Assembly (NCBI GenBank): GCA_051886675.1
Contig: JBJEYH010000295.1
Span: forward strand, 1 to 46,593
Length of the DNA stretch: 46,593 bases
Reading direction: 5' to 3'
Source of the DNA: UBA11524 sp051886675
GTDB taxonomy: Bacteria; Bacillota; Clostridia; Christensenellales; Aristaeellaceae
The position numbers and the translations under genes are program-made. Positions within the stretch are counted from its first letter, which is position 1; each line of letters begins with the position of its first letter. The notes beneath the pieces are model-generated. The model was not told where the DNA came from. It saw nothing but the letters and a program-made list of their open reading frames with translations, and searched no databases. Positions 23,698 to 31,861 of this stretch are shown piece by piece.

Positions 23698-25905
23698 TTG
23701 TCATATTCCGTCTATGAGGCAATGCCCATGGACCAGATGCTTGCGCGGGTGCAGAAGTACAACCCCGGCGACGGCTACAAGCTGGTGGAGAAGGCCTACA
23801 GGTTTGCCGAGCAGGCCCACGCCGGACAGAAGCGCAAGAGCGGGGAGCCCTATTTTATCCATCCCTGCTTTGTGGCCAGCATCCTGACGGAACTGATGAT
23901 CGATCCGCCCACCATCGCCGCAGGCCTCCTGCACGATACGGTGGAGGACTGCGAGGGCATCACGCTGGATGTGATCCGCCAGGAATTCGGCGACGAGGTC
24001 GCCCAGCTGGTGGACGGCGTGACAAAGCTGAACAAGCTGGACTTTGCCGACAAGGAGGAGGCCCAGGCCGAATCCCTGCGCAAGATGATCCTGGCCATGA
24101 GCAAGGACATCCGGGTGGTGCTCATCAAGCTGGCGGACCGCCTGCACAACATGCGCACCATGAAGTGGCAGAAGCCTGAGCGGCAGGTGGCCATCGCCCG
24201 GGAGACCCTCGAGATCTACGCGCCCCTGGCCCATCGCCTGGGCGTGTACGCCATCAAGCAGGAGCTGGAGGATCTCTCCCTGCGCTACATCGACCCCGTG
24301 GGCTACCAGAACCTGGTGCAGAAGGTGGGGCAGAAGCGCTCCGAGCGGCAGGAAAACATCCGCATGGTCATCACCGAGCTGTCCGAGAAGCTGGACGAGC
24401 AGCACATCCATTACGACATCGACGGCCGGCCCAAGCACTTCTACTCCATCTACCGCAAGATGGTCCTGCAGAACAAGCCCTTCGACCAGATCTACGACCT
24501 GATCGCCATCCGCGTGCTGGTGGATACCATCCCCGACTGCTACACCGTGCTGGGCATCGTCCACACGCTGTGGAACCAGATCCCCGGCCGCTTCAAGGAT
24601 TACATCTCCGTCCCCAAGGCCAACATGTACCAGTCCCTGCACACCACGGTGGTGGGCGGGCGCAAGATGCCCTTCCCCTTTGAGGTGCAGATCCGCACCT
24701 GGGAGATGCACCGGGTGGCGGAATACGGCATCGCGGCCCACTGGCGCTACAAGGAGGGCGGCGGGGCCGGCAACGATCTGGACAGCAAGCTGTACTGGGT
24801 GCGGCAGATCCTGGACTGGCAGAACGAAACCCGCGACAGCAAGGAATTCGTCGATACCCTCAAGACCGACCTGTTCTCCGAGGAAGTGTTCCTCTTCACC
24901 CCCAAGGGCGACGTGGTATCCATGCCCAAGGGCGCCACGCCCCTGGACTTCGCCTACCGCATCCATTCCGCCGTGGGCAACAAGTGCGTGGGCGCCAAGG
25001 TCAACGGCAAGATCGTTCCCCTGGACACCACCCTGGAAACCGGCGATCGGGTGGAAATCATGACCTCCGCCTCCTGCAAGGGCCCCTCCAGCGACTGGCT
25101 GCGCATCTGCAAGACCCCTCAGGCCAAGGCGAAGATCCGCCAGTTCCTCAAGCAGGAGAAAAAGGAAGAAAACATCGAGCTGGGCAAGAGCATGATCGAG
25201 AAGGAATGCCGCCGGCGGGGCGTGGTCATGTCCGATCTGGTCAAGCCCGAGCTGTATGACAGCATTCTTCGCAAGTACGGCTTCCAGGAGCTCAACGACG
25301 TCTACAGCGCGGTGGGCTTCGGCGGGATGGCGGCCATGTACGTGGTGTCCCGCCTGATGGACGAGCAGCGCGCCCAGCAGGCCGCCCAGGCCCCCAGGGT
25401 GGAGGAGCTGCCCTCGGTGGAGCAGCACCACGCCGCCAACGCCCGCACCAAGGCCAATCACGGCATCATCATGCCCGGCAACGAGGACCTGGACATTCCC
25501 GTGCGCTTCGCCCGGTGCTGCAGCCCCGTCCCCGGGGACGACATCGTGGGCTACATCACCCGCGGCAGGGGCGTGACCATCCACAAGGCCGAGTGCGTCA
25601 ACGCCATCAACGGCGAGAAGGAGCGGCAGATCGACGTGGCCTGGGCCGATACCGACGTGGGCTCCTTCGCGGCGTCCATCAAGGTGGTGGCCTACGATCA
25701 CGTGAGCCTGCTGGGCGAGATCGCCACCTACATCGGCGAGATGAACGTGCCCATCAAGGCCGTGTCCGCCCAGGCGGAGGACAAGACCAAGACCTCCACC
25801 ATCAAGCTGGTGCTGGAGGTGCGCTCCCGCGACCAGATGGACAAGGTCATCAAGCAGCTGCGCAAGAAGTCCGACATCATCGACGTCTACCGTACACAGG
25901 GCTAA
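23698..25905 (+). CDS. rel: Bifunctional (p)ppGpp synthetase/hydrolase, TTG start
   Basis: Makes and degrades the stringent-response alarmone. 735 residues: HD hydrolase domain with 'HDTVED' at about 79-84 and 'DRLHNMRTM'; synthetase domain with 'RPKHFYSIYRK' and 'YQSLHTTVVG'; TGS domain around 'VFLFTPKGDVVSMPKGATPLDFAY'; zinc-finger-like helical part with 'RFARCCSPVPGDD'; and a C-terminal ACT domain. Both active sites look intact. The frame opens with TTG at 23698, preceded by GGGAGGTGG at about 23684-23692. The next in-frame ATG is at 23722 and would still keep the HD domain, but it has no such site. Confidence 0.94.
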   Translation: MSYSVYEAMPMDQMLARVQKYNPGDGYKLVEKAYRFAEQAHAGQKRKSGEPYFIHPCFVASILTELMIDPPTIAAGLLHDTVEDCEGITLDVIRQEFGDEVAQLVDGVTKLNKLDFADKEEAQAESLRKMILAMSKDIRVVLIKLADRLHNMRTMKWQKPERQVAIARETLEIYAPLAHRLGVYAIKQELEDLSLRYIDPVGYQNLVQKVGQKRSERQENIRMVITELSEKLDEQHIHYDIDGRPKHFYSIYRKMVLQNKPFDQIYDLIAIRVLVDTIPDCYTVLGIVHTLWNQIPGRFKDYISVPKANMYQSLHTTVVGGRKMPFPFEVQIRTWEMHRVAEYGIAAHWRYKEGGGAGNDLDSKLYWVRQILDWQNETRDSKEFVDTLKTDLFSEEVFLFTPKGDVVSMPKGATPLDFAYRIHSAVGNKCVGAKVNGKIVPLDTTLETGDRVEIMTSASCKGPSSDWLRICKTPQAKAKIRQFLKQEKKEENIELGKSMIEKECRRRGVVMSDLVKPELYDSILRKYGFQELNDVYSAVGFGGMAAMYVVSRLMDEQRAQQAAQAPRVEELPSVEQHHAANARTKANHGIIMPGNEDLDIPVRFARCCSPVPGDDIVGYITRGRGVTIHKAECVNAINGEKERQIDVAWADTDVGSFAASIKVVAYDHVSLLGEIATYIGEMNVPIKAVSAQAEDKTKTSTIKLVLEVRSRDQMDKVIKQLRKKSDIIDVYRTQG

Positions 25906-25920
25906 GGAGCGTGATCAACC

Positions 25921-26370
25921 ATGCGCTGCGTGATTCAGCGGGTGACGGAGGCCTCCGTCACGGTGGAGGGCGAGGTCATCGGGCGGATCGGCCGGGGGTT
26001 CATGGTGCTCATTGGCGTGTCCGCGGAGGACACGGACAAGGACCTGAAGTATATGGCCGAAAAGGTGCCCAACCTGCGCATCTTCGAGGATGAGCAGGGG
26101 AAGATGAACCTGTCCCTGAAGGACGTGGGCGGGGCGATTCTGGCGGTGAGCCAGTTCACCCTCTACGGCGACGCCCGGGGGAGCCGGCGGCCCAGCTTCA
26201 TCCAGGCGGCCCGGCCCGAGCAGGCCAACGCCCTCTACGAGCAGCTGGTGGCGGCCTGGCGGGCCCAGGGGCTGACGGTGGAGACGGGCCGGTTCCGGGC
26301 GGAGATGCAGGTGGCCCTGGTCAATGACGGCCCGGTGACCATCCTGATGGATTCCACCCAGGCGTTTTGA
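25921..26370 (+). CDS. dtd: D-aminoacyl-tRNA deacylase
   Basis: Hydrolyses D-aminoacyl-tRNA (and Gly-tRNAAla) to recycle tRNA and keep translation chirally pure. The 149-residue protein starts 'MRCVIQRVTEASVTV' and contains 'SQFTLYGD' and 'NDGPVTI', the two DTD motifs forming the cross-subunit Gly-cisPro active site. It lies 15 bases after the rel gene; the rel-dtd order is widespread in Firmicutes. The MBL-fold gene follows within 32 bases. Confidence 0.95.
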   Translation: MRCVIQRVTEASVTVEGEVIGRIGRGFMVLIGVSAEDTDKDLKYMAEKVPNLRIFEDEQGKMNLSLKDVGGAILAVSQFTLYGDARGSRRPSFIQAARPEQANALYEQLVAAWRAQGLTVETGRFRAEMQVALVNDGPVTILMDSTQAF

Positions 26371-26402
26371 TGGTATCATCCCTGTATGAAGGAGGCGTGA
26401 CC

Positions 26403-26978
26403 ATGGCGGGAAAGCTGTGCGTCAAGGAGCTGACGGTTGGGCCGATCGGCACCTGCTGCTATGTGGTATGGCGGGAGGGCCGGGAGGACTGCGTGGTCAT
26501 CGACCCGGGGGCGGAGCCGGAGCGCATCCGCAGGGCCCTGGAGGGCAAGCGTCTCGCGGCGATTCTGCTGACCCACGGGCATTTCGACCACATCGGCGGG
26601 GTGGAGGGGCTGATGACCCCGGACACGGAGCTGGTGATCCACCGCCTGGACGCGCCCATGCTGAAGAATCCCGAGACCAACGTCTGCTGGATGATCGGCG
26701 AGACCATCACCGCCCCGGAGGCCACGGTGCTGGTGCGGGAGGGAGACGTGATCTCCTTTGCGGGGATTGACTTTGCCGTGCTGCACACCCCGGGGCATAC
26801 GCCCGGCGGCGCGTGCTATCAGGCGGAGGACGCGCTGTTCACCGGCGACACCATGTTCCACGCGGGCTATGGCCGCACGGATCTGCCCGGCGGCAGCGAC
26901 GCGGAGCTGGGACGGAGCCTGCACCGGCTTTATCCGCTGGCGCGAAAATACACCGTTTATCCCGGTCACGGAGGATAA
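26403..26978 (+). CDS. MBL-fold metallo-hydrolase (glyoxalase II-like)
   Basis: A 191-residue metallo-beta-lactamase-fold hydrolase. The metal motif 'THGHFDHIGG' gives H58, H60, D62 and H63; further ligands are in 'HTPGHTPGG', 'LFTGDTMF' and the terminal 'VYPGHGG'. Such compact proteins are annotated as hydroxyacylglutathione hydrolase-like, but in bacteria lacking glutathione the thioester substrate is unknown. The ATG at 26403 is chosen for AAGGAGG at 26389-26395. It is followed 3 bases later by hemZ. Confidence 0.9.
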   Translation: MAGKLCVKELTVGPIGTCCYVVWREGREDCVVIDPGAEPERIRRALEGKRLAAILLTHGHFDHIGGVEGLMTPDTELVIHRLDAPMLKNPETNVCWMIGETITAPEATVLVREGDVISFAGIDFAVLHTPGHTPGGACYQAEDALFTGDTMFHAGYGRTDLPGGSDAELGRSLHRLYPLARKYTVYPGHGG

Positions 26979-26981
26979 CCC

Positions 26982-28481
26982 ATGAGCGACGCATCCAGCA
27001 CGATGCATCCCGCCGCGCTGGCGGGCTATATGGACAATATGGAGCCGGAGCTGATGAACATCACCCGGCTTTTTGGCATGCCGGACGGCGTATGGACGGC
27101 GGAGCCGAAGCGCTTCGCCTGGCGGATGGAGGCGGAGGGCGAAGGCATCGTCTGCACGGCGGATGACGTGGAAACCGGCGCGTCCGCGACGCTGCGGGAC
27201 GCCATGCCCGCCGCCACGGGCGACGCGCGCCTGGACGAGCTTCACCGCAAGCGCACCGCCCGCCGCCTGTGCAAGAACACCCTGTACCGCCTGTGCCGGG
27301 AGACGACGGGCATCCAGCCTCCCTGGGGGAGCCTGACGGGGGTGCGGCCCACGCATCTGATCTACGAGAGCCTTTCCGAGCAGGGGGAGGGCGCGCCGCT
27401 TGCCGAGCGGCTGGCCCGGGCGGCGGAAAGCATGCGCCGGGGCTTCGACGTGACGGAGGACAAGGCGCACTTGGCCCGGGAGGTGGTGGCGGCGCAGCTG
27501 GCCATGCTTGCGCCGGACGATGCCGCCATGGACGTGTACATCGGCATCCCCTTCTGCACGACGCGCTGCGCGTACTGCTCCTTCTCCTCCGGGGAGATCG
27601 GCCGGGGGAAGCTGGTGGAGCCGTATCTGGATGCGCTGTTCCGGGAGATGGAGGAGAGCGCCGCGCTGCTTGGCGCCGCGGGCAAAACCCTGCGGGCGGT
27701 GTATGTGGGCGGCGGCACGCCCACCTCGCTCAACGAGGATCAGTTCGCCCGGCTGATGGAGCGTCTGGCGCGGCTGTTCCCCGGGGCCATGGAATACACC
27801 GTGGAGGCGGGGCGGCCGGACACCATCACCCCGGCGAAGCTCAACGCCATCCGGGACGCGGGGGTGGGGCGCATCAGCATCAACCCCCAGACCATGAACG
27901 ACCGCACCCTGCAGGTGATCGGCCGGGCGCACACAGCCCGGCAGGTGCTGGACGCCTACGACATGGCGCGGGCGGCGGGAATGCGGCACATCAACATGGA
28001 CGTGATCGCGGGCCTGCCGGGGGAGACGCTGCCGGACTTCGCCCGCACGATGGATGCGGCGCGCCGCCTGAAGCCCGAGAGCCTGACCGTGCATACCCTG
28101 GCCATCAAGCGGTCCAGCCGCATGCATCTGGAGAACGCGCCCCTGCCCGACGGCGACACCGCCGCCGCCATGGTGCGCATGGGCAGAGACACGGCCCGCG
28201 ATATGGGCCTTGCGCCCTACTACCTCTACCGGCAGAAGCACATGGCCGGCAATCAGGAGAACGTGGGCTACGCGCTGCCGGGCCACGCCTGCCAGTACAA
28301 CGTGGACATGATGGAGGAGAACACCCACATCCTGGCCCTGGGGGCGGGCGGGATCTCCAAGCGGATCTATCCGGAGGAGGGGCATATCGGCCGCAGCCCC
28401 AACGTGAGCAACATCGAGCTGTACATCACCCGGGTGGAGGAGATGATCGCCCGCAAGCGCGCGCTGTTCCTGGAGGGGTAA
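26982..28481 (+). CDS. hemZ: HemZ-type radical SAM protein (coproporphyrinogen dehydrogenase-like)
   Basis: Radical SAM enzyme of the HemN/HemW superfamily, 499 residues. The cluster motif 'FCTTRCAYCSF' (C192, C196, C199) follows an N-terminal domain of about 180 residues with 'PWGSLTGVRPTH', which is the HemZ hallmark. 'GGGTPTSL' and 'NMDVIAGLPGE' are further superfamily blocks. The family is named for anaerobic oxidation of coproporphyrinogen III, although its real activity is doubtful in many Clostridia without a heme pathway; no other heme gene is visible here. The dtd-MBL-hemZ order is a familiar Clostridia cluster. Confidence 0.9.
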   Translation: MSDASSTMHPAALAGYMDNMEPELMNITRLFGMPDGVWTAEPKRFAWRMEAEGEGIVCTADDVETGASATLRDAMPAATGDARLDELHRKRTARRLCKNTLYRLCRETTGIQPPWGSLTGVRPTHLIYESLSEQGEGAPLAERLARAAESMRRGFDVTEDKAHLAREVVAAQLAMLAPDDAAMDVYIGIPFCTTRCAYCSFSSGEIGRGKLVEPYLDALFREMEESAALLGAAGKTLRAVYVGGGTPTSLNEDQFARLMERLARLFPGAMEYTVEAGRPDTITPAKLNAIRDAGVGRISINPQTMNDRTLQVIGRAHTARQVLDAYDMARAAGMRHINMDVIAGLPGETLPDFARTMDAARRLKPESLTVHTLAIKRSSRMHLENAPLPDGDTAAAMVRMGRDTARDMGLAPYYLYRQKHMAGNQENVGYALPGHACQYNVDMMEENTHILALGAGGISKRIYPEEGHIGRSPNVSNIELYITRVEEMIARKRALFLEG

Positions 28482-28526
28482 GCGCGGGTCTTCCCGGGGG
28501 ACGGAGGGCATAGGCTGTGGCAGGGC

Positions 28527-28555
28527 TTGCATCCGTCCATGGTTGCTGGTATAAT
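28527..28555 (+). promoter_or_regulatory. Promoter for the cyclophilin gene
   Basis: TTGCAT at 28527-28532 and TATAAT at 28550-28555 with a 17-base spacer. The expected start is near 28562, about 53 bases before the ATG. Confidence 0.75.
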
Positions 28556-28614
28556 AACGCTGTCTGTGGAAAGCCTGCCCCATGTGGCGGGCGATTGAGG
28601 AAGGAGCAATCGGT

Positions 28615-29133
28615 ATGGCGCAGAATCCCACGTTTGTCATCACCATGGAGGATGGCCGCGAAATGAAGGGCGAACTGTACCCGGACATCGCGCCCCAGTC
28701 CGTGGGCAACTTTATCGCCCTGGCCAACAGCGGCTTCTATGACGGGCTGATCTTCCACCGGGTGATTCCGGGCTTCATGATCCAGGGCGGCGACCCCAAG
28801 GGCACGGGCATCGGCGGCCCCGGCTACCGCATCAAGGGCGAATTCGCCATGAACGGGGTGAACAATCCCCTCAAGCACACCTACGGCGTGCTGAGCATGG
28901 CCCGCAGCATGATGCCCGATTCCGCGGGGAGCCAGTTCTTCATCATGACCAGCGACAGCCCCCATCTGGACGGCCAGTACGCGGCCTTCGGCAAGGTGCT
29001 GGAGGGCATGGACGTGGCTGACGCCATCGTGTCCGCCAGGCGCGACATGCGCGACAAGCCCCTGACCCCCCAGGTGATGAAGTCCATCCGCGTGGAGACC
29101 TTTGGTCAGGTGTATCCCTTCGAACAGCTTTGA
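28615..29133 (+). CDS. Peptidyl-prolyl cis-trans isomerase, cyclophilin type
   Basis: Catalyses proline isomerisation in protein folding; 172 residues, cytoplasmic (no signal). Cyclophilin blocks are 'FHRVIPGFMIQGGDP' with the catalytic arginine, 'YGVLSMAR', 'AGSQFFIM' and 'YAAFGKVLEGMDV'. The ATG at 28615 has AAGGAG at 28601-28606. It carries its own promoter and terminator and so appears monocistronic. Confidence 0.93.
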   Translation: MAQNPTFVITMEDGREMKGELYPDIAPQSVGNFIALANSGFYDGLIFHRVIPGFMIQGGDPKGTGIGGPGYRIKGEFAMNGVNNPLKHTYGVLSMARSMMPDSAGSQFFIMTSDSPHLDGQYAAFGKVLEGMDVADAIVSARRDMRDKPLTPQVMKSIRVETFGQVYPFEQL

Positions 29134-29146
29134 TTCCCGGCAAAGG

Positions 29147-29183
29147 GCGCAGACTGGGCTTGGCGGCCTGGTCTGCGCTTTTT
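29147..29183 (+). terminator. Terminator after the cyclophilin gene
   Basis: An 8-bp stem GCGCAGAC (29147-29154) with GTCTGCGC (29171-29178), followed by five T. zapA starts 36 bases later without an obvious own promoter, so some read-through is likely. Confidence 0.8.
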
Positions 29184-29218
29184 GCCCATCCCGGAGCGCT
29201 TAAGGAGGCTGATGGAGC

Positions 29219-29518
29219 ATGGCCAAGCAGAAGACCACCGTGCGCGTGGCGGGCAGGGAGTACACCCTGGTATCCGACCAGGCGCCTGAGTACATGAACC
29301 GGGTAGCGGCCTATGTGGACCGCAAGATCAGCGAGACCGCCCTGGCCACCCGTCTGACCTCGGACAAGGCGGCGGTGCTGACCGCCCTGAACATTGCCGA
29401 CGAGCTGATGCAGAGCCATGACGAAAACAGCCGCCTGCGCCGGGAGCTGATGACCCTGCGCCGGGCGCTGGAGGAAGCGCGGCAGGCAGATACGCAAAGG
29501 AGCCATCAGGATGCTTGA
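29219..29518 (+). CDS. zapA: Cell division protein ZapA
   Basis: FtsZ-associated protein that bundles Z-ring filaments; 99 residues. The N-terminal 'TTVRVAGREYTLVSDQAPEYMNRVA' block matches ZapA ('V.I.G..Y.l.g....y....A..vd'). It is followed by a helical, coiled-coil C-terminus rich in Leu, Glu and Arg. Strong AAGGAGG at 29200-29206. Its neighbourhood (U32 peptidase, then mutS2) is the usual Firmicute setting for zapA, which supports the call. It overlaps the next gene by 8 bases. Confidence 0.88.
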   Translation: MAKQKTTVRVAGREYTLVSDQAPEYMNRVAAYVDRKISETALATRLTSDKAAVLTALNIADELMQSHDENSRLRRELMTLRRALEEARQADTQRSHQDA

Positions 29519-31823
29519 GACCCTTGCCCCCGCCGGAAACCGGGAGGCCCTCGACCGGGCCGTGGCCGCCGGCGCCAACGCGGTGTACCTGGGGTATGCC
29601 GCCTATTCCGCCCGGGCCGGGGCGGGGAACTTCGACGCAGAGCAGCTGCGGGAGGCGGTGGCCTTTGCGCATCTGCACCATGTGCGCGTCCATGTGACGG
29701 TGAACACCCTGGTCAAGGACGGCGAGCTGGACGGGGTGATGGAGGTTCTGCGCCTGCTGGCGGAGATTCCCGTGGACGGGGTGCTGGTGCAGGATCTGGG
29801 GGTGCTTCGCCTGGCGCGGAGGTGCTTTCCGGATCTGCCGGTGCACGCCAGCACGCAGATGGCCATCCACAACGCGGCGGGGGTGCGCTGGTGCCGCCGG
29901 ATGGGCATGACCCGTGCGGTGCTGGCCCGGGAGTGCAGCCTGAAGGAAATCGCCCTGTGCGCCCGGGAGGGCATCGAGATCGAGGTGTTCGGCCACGGGG
30001 CGCAGTGCGTGGCGGTGAGCGGGCAGTGCCTGTTCTCCTCTATGATCGGCGGACGCTCGGGCAACCGGGGCCGGTGCGCCCAGCCCTGCCGCCTGCCCTA
30101 CGCCTACCGGGGGAAAACGGCGGCCTGGCTGTCCCCCCGGGACGTGTGCCTGCGGGATCATCTGCCGGCGCTGGCGGAGGCCGGGGCGGTTTCCCTGAAG
30201 ATCGAGGGCCGGCTGAAGCGGCCCGAATACGTGGCGGCGGTGGCGGGCAGCTACCGCAGGGCCATCGACAGCATGGCGCAGGGCGCGTTCCGTCCGGCGG
30301 ACGGGGATGAAAGGCGCGACCTGCTGCAGATTTTCCAGCGGGGCGGGTTCATGGACGGCTACGCCCTGGGCGCGGAGGACGCGGGGGTCATCTGCGAGGA
30401 GCGGGTGAATCACGGCGGCGTCCCTCTGGGCGAGGTGGAAGCCGTGATGGGCGGCATGGCCCGGGTGCGGGTGCGTCTGCCCCTCCACGATGGCGACGGG
30501 CTGCAGCTGCGGGGAAAGGCCGGGGATCAGGAGATGATCTATTCCGGCAAGCCTGTGGCGGCGGGAGAGATCGCGGTGCTGCGGCTTCGGCCGGACATGC
30601 GCGTGCACCCCGGGGACGGGGTCGTCCGCCTGACGGACGCGGAGCAGCTGGAACGGGCCCGGGCGCTGACCATCCCGCCCATCCCGGCGGACATGCGCCT
30701 GACCGCCCTGCCCGGATCGCCCCTGAGATTGACGGTCACCGACGGGGAAACGTCGGTCATGGTGGAGGGCGAGACTGTCGCGCCTGCCCGTAGCCGGGCC
30801 ATGACGGCCGCCGACGCCCTCCGCAGCCTGGACAAGACCGGCGACACGCCCTTCATGCTGCGGGATTGCCGGGTGGAGACGGAGGGAGCCTTCGTGCCGG
30901 TATCCGCGCTCAACGCCCTGCGCAGGGACGCGCTCATCCGCCTGGCGGACGCGCGCAGCCGGGCCTTCGCCCTGCCCCGGGCGCAGGAGCAGCCGGCGGA
31001 TGCCATCGCCCTGCCCGAGGGCGCGGCGCCGGAGATGGTGATCTTCCGCACGGCGGAGCAGCTTGCGGCGGTGCAGGATCTGGACGCGCGGCTGGTCTGG
31101 TATCCGGAGGACTGGCGGGAGGACGCGCTGGAGAAGGCGCTGTCAACGCTTCCGCGGGGCGTATGGCTGCAGCTGCCCATGGTCTGCGAGGAGGCCACGC
31201 TGGAGATGCTTCACGGGTTCGTCGGCCGCCACAGGGATCTTTTCGGCGGCGTGGCGCTGGGCAGCGTGGGGCAGCTGGGGCTGGCGTGGCCGGTGCCCTA
31301 TGGCGCGGGAGCGGGGATTCCCGTGATGAACCGCCGGGCGGCGCAGCTGCTGCTGGAACAGGGCTGCGAATTCGTCACCGCCTCGCCGGAGCTGACCGGC
31401 AGCGAGCTGGCCGCGCTGATGGCGGGTGGGATTCCGGCGGTGGTTCCCGCCTACGGGCGGACGCAGCTGATGCTTCTGCACCACTGTCCGGCGCGGACCT
31501 ACCTGGGGCTGAGCCACGGCCACGCGGCCTGTCAGCTGTGCGACCGGCGCGACCCGAACGCCCTCGCAGGCACGTCCCTCACCGACCGCAGGGGCGTGGC
31601 ATTCCCGCTTCTGCGGCAGCGGCTGCCGGAGGGGTGCCTGGTGCGGCTGATGAACAGCCTGCCCACGGACAACGTGGCCCGGGTGCGGGCCCACGGGTGG
31701 GCGGGGCTGCACGAGCTGACGGACGAGACGGGCGAGACGCTGCGGCAGGCCGCGCTGGCCCTGCATGGGCGGAAGGCCGCCCTGGAGACCACGGCGGGAC
31801 ACTGGTCGCGGCCGGTGGAATAA
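29511..31823 (+). CDS. U32-family peptidase with DUF3656 domain
   Basis: A 770-residue protein. The N-terminal U32 domain shows 'LAPAGNREALDRAVAAGANAVYLG', 'LPVHASTQMAIHN', 'EVFGHGAQCVAVSGQCLFSS' and 'GRSGNRGRCAQPCRLPY'. The cysteines of these last motifs bind an iron-sulfur cluster in family members that hydroxylate rRNA or tRNA (RlhA, TrhP types). 'SLKIEGRLKRPEYVA' completes the signature. A DUF3656-like middle part and a long C-terminal region follow. Peptidase activity is historical; RNA hydroxylation is the better-supported role for close relatives, but for this zapA-linked clade the substrate is unknown. Confidence 0.88.
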   Translation: MLETLAPAGNREALDRAVAAGANAVYLGYAAYSARAGAGNFDAEQLREAVAFAHLHHVRVHVTVNTLVKDGELDGVMEVLRLLAEIPVDGVLVQDLGVLRLARRCFPDLPVHASTQMAIHNAAGVRWCRRMGMTRAVLARECSLKEIALCAREGIEIEVFGHGAQCVAVSGQCLFSSMIGGRSGNRGRCAQPCRLPYAYRGKTAAWLSPRDVCLRDHLPALAEAGAVSLKIEGRLKRPEYVAAVAGSYRRAIDSMAQGAFRPADGDERRDLLQIFQRGGFMDGYALGAEDAGVICEERVNHGGVPLGEVEAVMGGMARVRVRLPLHDGDGLQLRGKAGDQEMIYSGKPVAAGEIAVLRLRPDMRVHPGDGVVRLTDAEQLERARALTIPPIPADMRLTALPGSPLRLTVTDGETSVMVEGETVAPARSRAMTAADALRSLDKTGDTPFMLRDCRVETEGAFVPVSALNALRRDALIRLADARSRAFALPRAQEQPADAIALPEGAAPEMVIFRTAEQLAAVQDLDARLVWYPEDWREDALEKALSTLPRGVWLQLPMVCEEATLEMLHGFVGRHRDLFGGVALGSVGQLGLAWPVPYGAGAGIPVMNRRAAQLLLEQGCEFVTASPELTGSELAALMAGGIPAVVPAYGRTQLMLLHHCPARTYLGLSHGHAACQLCDRRDPNALAGTSLTDRRGVAFPLLRQRLPEGCLVRLMNSLPTDNVARVRAHGWAGLHELTDETGETLRQAALALHGRKAALETTAGHWSRPVE

Positions 31824-31861
31824 CAAGCACGACCGTTATTGTGGATGAGGATAGAGACATT

